A stretch of 64,000 nucleotides of DNA from Hemerocallis citrina (Eukaryota; Streptophyta; Magnoliopsida; Asparagales; Asphodelaceae). The stretch covers positions 558,001 through 622,000 of the forward strand of contig JACEHZ010000588.1 in the NCBI GenBank assembly GCA_017893485.1, read 5' to 3'. Of this stretch, positions 55,967 through 64,000 are shown piece after piece (position 1 is the stretch's first letter; the number at the start of each line of letters is the position of its first letter). The notes under the pieces were generated by a model. It saw only the letters and a program-made list of their open reading frames with translations, was not told the origin of the DNA and ran no database searches. A program made the position numbers and the translations under genes.

Positions 55967-57785
55967 CACTACAAATCGCGACGGCTATTCAAGCGTTTCT
56001 ATCCTTGCGTTTGGTAGAAACACCGGGATAGTTGAGGGGGTTTTATTTTTTAAAAAACCTACTATTTATAGCGGCATTTGCAATAAACGCACAAGTGTCA
56101 CCTATAACGGTGTTTTATTAATAAACACCGGCATAGACCTTCTATTTTGCGAGATAGCAATTTTAATTTTTTTTTATAAATAAAATCAATATCTATCCCG
56201 GCATTTTTTGAAGTGAACGTCGTGGTAGATTTCCATTCTAACGGCATTTTTTCCGTAAACGCCGGCATAGCCTTTCTAAATTGTGCGATAGCTATTTTAA
56301 GTTTTTTTTAAATAAATTAAATGTCTATCTCAGCGTTAATTCTGTAAACGCAGGGATATAGTTTGTAAAATATTTTTTTAATTTATTTTTTACAAATATT
56401 TTAATATTTTAATATTTTTTAATAATATTTTATATGATGATTGGACGAAATTTGGTTATTGAATATTATTATGAAGAATGAAAACTATTTTGATTTTATA
56501 TATGAATTAATTAACATTAAAGAATAGTATTATTAATACTATACAATATTACTCTATAAGATATTATTTATCGGGTGATCAATTCTTCCATTTGATTAAA
56601 TATTTTATATTATATCTCATTACTAATATAAAATGTATCATAAGTATATTTATCATATCTCAATATGTAATTATACTATTTTACAATCAGTTACACTACG
56701 GAGTAGTCTTTATATTAGTATTATCCACCAAATAAAGAATAAGCTTGATATACATTGCAATAGGATTGAATTCACCATACATAAGCTAACACAACGAGTT
56801 GTAGAATGAGTTTTGAACTCGCGGTTTACAAGATACGATCATGTATCACGTGCAACTCGATATTTTGAATATTATGACTAAAAGAGAGCGATACGATTGA
56901 ATAGCACACAATCGATATCCAAAAATTACGAAACTTTGCGTTAGGCTAGGATTCACTACACACATCCTAATTCAACTTGTAGAAGAGAGTTTCAACTCAT
57001 GGCTTGCAATATACAGTCATGTATCACTTGCAAACCGTTTAATTTTTATTTTATAACTAAAAGAGAGCGAAACGAGTAAAAAGTACACAAACGACCATCT
57101 TAGTCTCACGTCTCTTTCTTTCTCACAAACCCAAGCCCAAAGACTGACCATCGTGCTCCCACATTTTCGTTCCTGTTGTTATCACCGTTCCCATATAGTC
57201 ACGAGGGTGATAATCTTCTTATCTCTGTCAAACTGATCTATGTACAAATGAGTTTGAAAATTAGTTAATTTTTGAATTTGAGAATTTGTGGTTTTGAGAA
57301 GAATAATTAAAGATTATAGAGTTCTATAATTTTTTAAAAAATATTATAGTTTGTTTGATTGTAAATTTAGACTTATTAATGAGTTGAACCAATAAAAGAT
57401 AGTTTGAAATTTAAAATAATAATACACCTATCCCGGCGTTTATATACAAAAAATCAGTGTATATATAACATATACCGGTGTTTTCTAGTTGAAACGCCAG
57501 GATAGATATAGGGTAAATATTTCTAAAACCCCCGTCCCATTTTTATTTCCCCCCAAATTACTTTAACATATTCCTCTTCTATCTAACCTCACCGCTATCT
57601 CTCCTCACCGACGACTCTCTCACCCTCACCAATCGCCGCCGAACCTCCATCGGTGTTGTACCACCCTTGCCGCCTCTCATTCTCACCCTAGCACCCAACG
57701 CTCATCACTTCAGCTCTCCCCCATTGCCCTAGCTCCACCGCAATCTCCATCCACCTTCCCCCACCATCGAAGCTGACTCTCCATG
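55967..57785 (+). mobile_element. CACTA transposon 3, left part
   Basis: CACTACAAATCGCGACGG at 55967 with 'atcccggcgttt' subterminal repeats (55985-56360 and 57420-57520), then a GC-rich leader exon (57590-57785). The right terminus is not in the window or was lost. The AT-rich 56380-57400 block may be another insertion. Confidence 0.65.
56770..57075. repeat. Direct repeat of about 125 bp, spacing about 178 bp
   Basis: 'gaattcaccatacataagctaac...gatcatgtatcac...actaaaagagagcgatacga' recurs in diverged form at about 56950-57075. Confidence 0.75.
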
Positions 57786-58500
57786 TGTTAGGGATTTCCC
57801 ACTAGATTCCCCTATTTTAGGATCTTGTTGAGTTATTCGATGCAATCAATGCAAACCACCAAGCGCATATGAGATCATACCAAACACACCAAAGCACACA
57901 AATTTGTCCCGGTTGGTGCGTTCGCCTTAATCCGGGGAAGAAGAAACCCAATATGTTATTCAACTAGAGAAGATACAAGAATATTATAATTCTCACCACG
58001 ACCCTCTCTCAAGCCTCACCAGCAAGTACTAGTTGCTTACAATTAGAGAAACTCTCAAGCTTTGCCTTCAATGAATTACTCTCTCTCTCTCTTGGCTCTC
58101 AATGGAGGCCAATAACAACAATATATAGAGATCTAGAGAAAACCTAGTTTGATATCTTGATACAGTAACCATTGGATATTCCTGAAGAGACAACCCTACG
58201 ATGGGAGCCGTCAGATCTGACTTGAAGAACAAGTTGGGCTTTTCACGAATCACCAAGATCCGACCCAATAAACCCATCAGCGCCGCGACCGGTCGATCGC
58301 ACCCCCAAGGTCGGTCGACCGTCTCGGGACTTCTGCACCCTATGACCGGTCGACCGCACCCTTCGACCGGTCGATCGCCACTTCTGCAAATACAGTAGCT
58401 GACTATTTCCTCGCCTCCACTCCGTTTCCAATCTTCTCGATTCCTCCATCATCTCATCGTCTTCTTTATCCAATCTATTATGCATGATATAAACCTAACA
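57786..58500 (-). repeat. 3' LTR of gag-only Copia copy 3
   Basis: 715 bp. GTCGAC-type palindromes at about 58290-58380. Confidence 0.88.
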
Positions 58501-58655
58501 ATCTCCACCCTGGATTGCATACTCATGAATCCACACCTGTGTGATTTGAAACTCTCTAGACTCTTTTCCTTCTCTTCTTGCAAACAACTCATTTCAATGG
58601 CTTCCTCTGCTAGTTGAATCTATCTCCACCTGTTTTTCTCCCGCTATATGCCCCC

Positions 58656-60050
58656 TCAAGGGCACACCCCAGTAGATGTAATCATGGAGGTGTCACTCTC
58701 CATACGAACTCCACCTACCTCAAGGCTCTCTCCACTTTTCGACGATATTCGAACGTCGCAGTCTCGCTCGGATGATTCTAGTGACGGCATACTAGATAAT
58801 GCTTTAGGAACAATGGGCTTCAAACCACTTGGCCAAGATTTCCTGTTCCCACAAAGCTGGTAGAGGTTGTGCTGAATCTGCCCAATTCCGCTCTTACCTT
58901 TCATCACCTTGCGATAACTTTCCCAAACTGAACGAACTCCACCTGGATCTATGTACCTGCAGTCCTGAACATCTAGAGCTCTCATGGAAATAAGGCTCTG
59001 CTTCATCAAAGGAATATGCATGCCCTCCTCTAGTGTGTGTCCCCTTCTGCCTGTCATCTTCGACTCATTTGTTTTCTCACATCTTACTTCACAAGTCTTG
59101 TCAATCTTCGTTCTCACACAACGACATGACACAAACTTGTAAGTAGAAACCATTACTTCACAAATCTTATCAAACTTCGTTTCCACCCAACGATATGATG
59201 TAAATTTGTAAGTAGCAATCATCTCCATCTCAGAGCAAACTTGAGAAGAACTAACTGAATCAAAAGAACAACCGGAAATCACATCTAAAGAACTTGAAAC
59301 AAAAGCACTGTTTAAGCCTTCACCTGATTCAGCGGCACTGAATTTGGCACCCCTCTGACTCAATCGCTTGCAACAATCTCTCATATAATGCTCAATCCTT
59401 TTGCACTAGTGGCCACGGACCTTACCCCGACATACAATTTTCCTTCCAATCAAAGTACAATCCACCTCCAAGCAACTCACAGAAGTTGACGCTGATTTCT
59501 GGCTCTCCTTCCTAAGTGCATCCTCCTCCAACCCCTTGATCATATCTGCTATGAAAAACTTCTCCTTGGTAGATTTCTCGCCTAGCACGGTTATCATGTT
59601 GGATGGATTTGATGGTAAATATATTGAGTTGGAAACTCTTAGATCATCTGCGTTGAACGTGCTCAGTTCAGATAACTCCATATTGAACTTCACTTCATGA
59701 TCTAGAAGAGCGGTACTTTCCTTCATTGAGAAATCCCACAACTTTCTTCGCTGGTGCATCCGAACTTGTGACGACGATCCTGAGTAGTGAGTTCTGAATC
59801 TTGACCAAAGACTCGCCGTACTTCTCCTATACCTAACTTCGTTCATCAATGACAACCGGATTAAACCCAAGGCTTTTAAACACATCTACTTCCACATCTC
59901 CTACTTTGTGCCAATTGGTCTCCCTTTATCTCCTTCTAGGACTAGATCCAAGTCCTGTCGAACCGATGTTTCATGCATGTCCACCTTCAAGAGATTAAAG
60001 TTGATCTTGCCTTTGAAACGCTTGATCTTTGTGATTTGATCTGCCATCAT
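58656..60050 (-). pseudogene. Copia-type Gag with protease-like domain (copy 3)
   Basis: ATG at 60050 (MMADQITKIKRF). The Gag middle is at 59885-59406 ('HYSGSSSQVRMHQRRKLW', 'LLDHEVKFNMELSEL'). After a stop near 59405 the frame 59384-58656 holds the protease-like domain with 'DSVSSSQVCSE', where the active-site Gly of D-S-G is Val, and an expanded repeat ('MIATYKFTSYRWVETKFDKICEV' type, twice). The knuckle is degenerate. The same conserved tail as in copy 2 ends at 58656. Confidence 0.8.
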
Positions 60051-60096
60051 CTCCAAGGAACTCAAACAAACCCTTGACCGAAGCCCTCATACCAAT

Positions 60097-60794
60097 TGTT
60101 AGGGATTTCCCACTAGAAACCCCTATTTCAGGATCTTGTTAAGTTATTCGATGCAATCAATACAAACCACCAAGCACATATGTGATCATACCAAACACAC
60201 CAAAGCACACAAATTTGTTCCGGTTGGGGCTTTTGCCTTAATCTGGGGGAGAAAAAACCCAAGATGTTATTCAACTAGAGAAGATACAAAATATTACAAT
60301 TCTCACCACGACTCTCTCAAGCCTCACCAGCAAGTACTAGTTGTTTACAATTAGATAAACTCTCAAGCTTCGCCTTCAATGAAGTACTCTCTCTCTCTCT
60401 CTCTTGGCTCTCAATGGAAGCCAATAATAACAATATATAGAGATCTAGAGAAAACCTAGTTTGATATCTTGATATAGTAACCAATGGATATTCCTGAAGA
60501 GACAACCCTATGATAGGAGCCATCAGATCTGACTTGAAGAACAAGTTGGGCTTCTCACGAATCAGTAAGATCCGACCCAATAAACCCATCAGCGCTGTGA
60601 CCGACCGACCGACCAAGGTCGGGCGACCGTCCCCCTCTCGGGACTTCTGCACCCTATGACCGGTCGACCACACCCTTCTGCAAATACAACAGCTGACTGT
60701 TTCCTTGCCTCCACTCTGTTTCCAATCTTCTCGATTCCTCCATCGTCTCATCGTCTTCTTTATCCAATCTAGTATGCAAGACATAAACCCAACA
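60097..60794 (-). repeat. 5' LTR of gag-only Copia copy 3
   Basis: 698 bp; followed on the minus strand by 'attggtatgagggc', a primer-binding site with changes. Confidence 0.88.
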
Positions 60795-61726
60795 CCACGT
60801 TCCTCTCACCACCACTGCCTCAATCTCCAATTGAGTAAAAAAACCCTCTCTCGATCTCACCACTACTGCCCAAAATCGATCTCACAACTGCCGCCCCTCT
60901 CCATCCCGACGCCCTGCTCCCCCGACGCAACTTCCCCTTTCCACCTCGATCTTACTTCCGTAGACATCACCTCTCCCCTAGCTCCGACATCACCTCTCTC
61001 CTGCAAACCGACGGTGCTAAAGGTAAATGGTACAAATTAATTTTGAGTTCCTTATCATAATTTGTGTTTGAGTTTAGCTCAGTTATGGAAGTGTTTGTGT
61101 ATTGTTGTAGTAGTAGTTGTTGCATGTGCTGGTTGTATGTTTTACATATATATTTGATTCATATAAGGATTTATGTTATGATCTTCTTTTGTTTGCAATG
61201 AGGTGTAGCATTGTCGAGTTACTGGTGGATTGAGAAATTTATGGTAATTGAGTTGAGTTGAGTGGTGGATTGAGAAATTTGTGGTAATTGAGTTGAGTTG
61301 AGTTGAGTTTTGTTGGCATATATACTATTGATATCATATCTGCTTTTCAACCCTATCTGCTTTTCAACGAAGTATGTAACTTCTTTTGCATTGCATATAT
61401 CATATCTAAACAAATAGTGTTGTATGTAAATAAATTAACTAGTATAAGTAAACCAATGTAGCAAAACTTATGGTACCAAGGAGTTCAATCAGGTTTCATC
61501 ATTATGATCCAACATAACCCAAAGCGCTTATATTTGAACCCTGTCTGCCTGAACCACTAAATACACTTTTTGCTGTAAAATCTATGTGGTGATGTTTTTA
61601 TAGATTTTAGTCCAGTAATCTGTTGTCTACCGTCTCCATATAACATCCATCTTACTAGTAGTATATGGATGCTGATGCTGCTTGATTTAAGTGGTGGGAG
61701 CAACAGGTATGAGTTCTTGTAATTTG
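60795..61726 (+). other. CACTA 3 leader exon, right part, and intron
   Basis: GC-rich to about 61020, ending 'ggtgctaaag|gtaaatgg', a donor-like site, then AT-rich intron-like DNA with a small 'gagttgagttga' duplication (61219-61310). Confidence 0.5.
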
Positions 61727-62136
61727 TGAAGCGAAAAGGGACAGATCTCAACCGCAGATCCTGGTCGGCTTCGACGGTTCAGATGGACGAGGCTGATGGT
61801 GGCCAGTCGGCCGAGGTACCTACAAAAGGCCTAGAAACACCGGGGGATCCCCGACGACAGGCTCTCTGACGATCTAGTCAGTCACTAGAAAAGAGACTAA
61901 GCAGCTAGGGTTCAGGTGGAGAAATTTTGATTACCTTTCAAAGTGATGAGTGAACCTAGTATTTATAGGCAGGGAAAAATGGGTCTGAAGCTTCAATGAG
62001 CCTGGTTGGACCCGTTTTCCTGTGAGCCTGGAGTTGCAGAAGACCTGTTGGACTGGTTGACCTGATGATCTAGAGCGCACGGATCTTAAGGAGATTAGAT
62101 GGTCCATATGCGTCTTGCTATTTTTTACCCCCATCA
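61727..62136 (-). repeat. 3' LTR of a Tat-clade Ty3 element
   Basis: On the minus strand starts TGATGGGGGTAAAAAATAGC right after a polypurine tract and ends near '..ttttcgcttca'. 410 bp. The left end is estimated, since the partner LTR is outside the window. Confidence 0.6.
61960..61976 (-). promoter_or_regulatory. LTR TATA box
   Basis: GCCTATAAATACTAGG on the minus strand. Confidence 0.6.
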
Positions 62137-62156
62137 TAGGCCCCCCACTCCTGGAG
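62137..62156 (-). promoter_or_regulatory. Polypurine tract of the Tat element
   Basis: 'ccaggagtggggggcc' on the minus strand, adjoining the LTR. Confidence 0.65.
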
Positions 62157-62394
62157 GGTTGGATGTATCAGCCGTCGAGGAGTAGTCCGTCCTTATGAGA
62201 AGGTTGGTGGGGAGTGTTTGCAAAGATTTTGATAGCGGATTTTGAAGTGTGCTAGGTGGTCGGATGCCGATCGTAACTAAGCACTTGGGCTCCGAGTGAC
62301 GAGTAGGGCTATCTGGATTGGTCGAGATGACCGCCGAGCGTCGAACTAAAGGGGTCGGCACCGAGGCTATGGGCGGCGTCAAGGGTCGAGGCTA

Positions 62395-63420
62395 GGGGGT
62401 CAGCATCGAGCATCGAGCTCTACGCAATTTTCATGTGAGAAGTCTACCCCTGTGCTTGAGATCCATGCTGAATGTCAAGGCTAGGGGGTCGGTGTCGAGC
62501 ATCGAGCTCTAAGCATTTTGGTGAGAAAGCTACCTTTGTGCTCGAGATCCATAATGAGTGTCAAGGCTAGGGGTCGAGCATCGAGCTCTAAGCGCTTTCA
62601 TGAGAAAGCTACCCCTGTACTCGAGATTCATGCAGAGCATCGAGGCTAGGCAGTCGGTGTCAAGCATCAAGCTCTAAGGGCTTTCGTGAGAAAGCTACCC
62701 CTGTGCTTGAGATTCATGCCGAGCGTCGAGGCTAGGAAGTCGGCGTCGAGCGTCGAGCTCCAAGTGCTTTCGTGAGAAAGCTACCCCTATGCTTGAGATC
62801 CATGCCAAGCATCGAGGCTAGGGGGTCTGCATCGAGCATCGAACTCTAAGCATTTTGGTGAGAAAGCTACCTTTGTGCTTGAGATCCATGCCGAGCGTCG
62901 AGGCTAGGGGGTCAAGCATCGAGCTCTAAGAGCTTTTGTGAGAAAACTACCCCTATGCTCGAGATCCATGCCGAGCGTCGAGGCTAGGGGGTCTACATCG
63001 AGCATTAAGCTCTAAGCACTTTCGTGAGAAAGCTACCCCTGTGCTCGAGATCTGTGCCGAGCATCGAGGCTAGGGGGTCGGAATTGAGCATCGAGCTCCA
63101 AGCACTTTCGTGAGAAAGCTACCCCTGTGTTCGATATCCATGCCGAGCATTGTGGCTAGGGGGTCTGCGTCAAGCATCAAGCTCTAAGCACTTTCGTGAG
63201 AAAGCTACTCCTGTGCTAGAGACCCATGCCGAGCGTCGAGGCTAGGGGGTCGGCGTCGAGCGTCGAGCTCTAAGCTCTTTCATGAGAAAGCTATCTCTAT
63301 GCTCGAGATCAACATTGACCTCGAGGCTAGTGGGTCGGCACCGAGCGTCGAGCTTTAGGCATTTTTCATGAGAAATCTACCCATGTGCCCGAGATCAACG
63401 TCGAGCGTCGAGGCTACGAG
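62395..63420 (-). repeat. 86 bp minisatellite in the Tat 3' UTR
   Basis: About eleven copies of a unit of the form 'gagatccatgccgagcgtcgaggctaggggg...tcgagctctaagc.ctttcgtgagaaagctacccctgtgctc'. Spacing of 'gagaaagctac' is 80-88 bp. Tandem repeats after the integrase are known in Tat-lineage elements. Confidence 0.9.
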
Positions 63421-63437
63421 CGTCGAGGCTATGCTCG

Positions 63438-63690
63438 AGAGGCGGGGATGTAGCATATGCGAAGTTTCTCCATATGTGGTCGAAGTCTAAGCCGAGCGGA
63501 GAGGACTTGACAGATGGAGAAATTCGTGAGAGATTGAGAAATCTCTCGTGGGATGCTCGCGGTCCAGGCCAAGAGGCGGGGGCGTAGCGGATGTGAAGTT
63601 TCTCCATGTGTGGTCGAATTCCAAGTCGAGCAGTGAGGACTTGACCGATGGAGAAATTTATGAGAGATTGAGAAATCTCTCGTACACAAA
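63438..63690 (-). repeat. Two copies of a 136 bp unit
   Basis: 'gaggcgggg.tgtagc...gagagattgagaaatctctcgt' at 63438 and 63574. Contains an 'gagagattgagaaatctctc' hairpin. The ORFs here are by-products. Confidence 0.88.
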
Positions 63691-63797
63691 CGTTTGATTT
63701 ATTCACACAAAAATCTCCATGTTTTTATTTATTGCGATTACAAAAGTACACGACGTCTCATGCCGATTACAGCAGTCGAGCCCCCTTAGATTTTCCC

Positions 63798-64000
63798 CTA
63801 TAACTTAAGAAGGTACTCCGCATTCCAGGGCCTCTTAACCATCTTCCCCCCCCAGGTCTTCTAATTAGTAGGTGCCAGGACGTACCATTTTGGAGACCTT
63901 GTATGGCCTTCCCAGTTGGGTGCGAGCATGCCTCTAGCAGTAGGCTGGGAAATGGCGAGTTTTCTAAGGACGTGGTCCCCCTCTTCGATGTTGCTTAGAC
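63798..64000 (-). pseudogene. Tat-clade Ty3 integrase C-terminus, partial
   Basis: Reads in from the right edge: 'IEEGDHVLRK', 'LAPNWEGH', a stop near 63860, then 'KRPWNAEYLLKL' and TAG at 63798-63800. The 'NWEG' and 'PWN..L' pair is the end of Tat-type Ty3 polyproteins. There is no chromodomain, which separates it from the two Tekay-type elements. The rest is outside the window. Confidence 0.75.

Larger units (their letters stand above)
57786..60794 (-). mobile_element. Gag-only Copia retroelement (copy 3)
   Basis: LTRs 60097-60794 (5') and 57786-58500 (3'), flanks ccacg and ccatg (4 of 5). Same family and layout as 37408-40489, inserted in the leader exon of CACTA 3. Its LTRs differ more from each other than those of copy 2, so it is older. 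Confidence 0.88.

Noticed and set aside
62395..63420. Regular 86 bp repeats as a possible CRISPR array
   Set aside because: Units are similar throughout with no unique spacers, and the genome is a plant; it is a minisatellite.

Overview
The window is nuclear DNA of a flowering plant, most likely a eudicot. It is AT-rich, has GT-AG introns, and consists mainly of nested transposable elements around one clear host gene, a peroxisomal isocitrate lyase (about 32080-36212, five exons). The species cannot be named from the sequence.

Layout. 1-3968 is LTR-like DNA with three degenerate minisatellites. 4084-7372 is the decayed pol region (PR, RT, RNase H, INT, chromodomain) of a Tekay/Del-type Ty3 chromovirus lacking gag, followed by its 3.4 kb 3' LTR (7502-10917). 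10918-14097 holds unassigned minus-strand remnants, a small Helitron and plain intergenic DNA. 14107-31715 is a hAT transposon on the minus strand with a 9-base target repeat (ctcaacccc). It contains a gag-only Copia derivative (14570-16880) and a complete but dead Tekay-type Ty3 element (19351-31121) with 3.45 kb LTRs. The hAT ends about 250 bp upstream of the isocitrate lyase TATA box.

Isocitrate lyase has two small Helitrons joined end to end in intron 3, a GC-AG intron 4, an unusual shortened C-terminus and another Helitron just past the stop. Next come a gag-only Copia element with perfect target repeats (37408-40489); an 8.3 kb CACTA element (40671-48934) carrying a TnpA-like gene spliced to an RS-rich exon, with 245 bp repeat arrays; a 329 bp tandem duplication of the CACTA end; two Helitron-like elements (49455-55050); and a second CACTA with host-like exons (50873-54806). 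The right part holds a tandem-repeat Helitron, a third CACTA (from 55967) interrupted by a third gag-only Copia element (57786-60794), and the 3' end of a Tat-clade Ty3 element on the minus strand with a minisatellite 3' UTR and LTR.

The most unusual signals are: an in-frame, stop-bearing 97 nt intron-like segment exactly at the gag-protease junction of the complete Ty3 element, with a matching acceptor at the same codon and phase in the other Ty3 element; a three-copy Copia family that keeps gag and a degenerate protease but no RT or integrase, one copy bounded by inverted repeats; and shared GTCGAC palindrome clusters in LTRs of unrelated elements. Percent identities, insertion ages and database matches could not be computed here.
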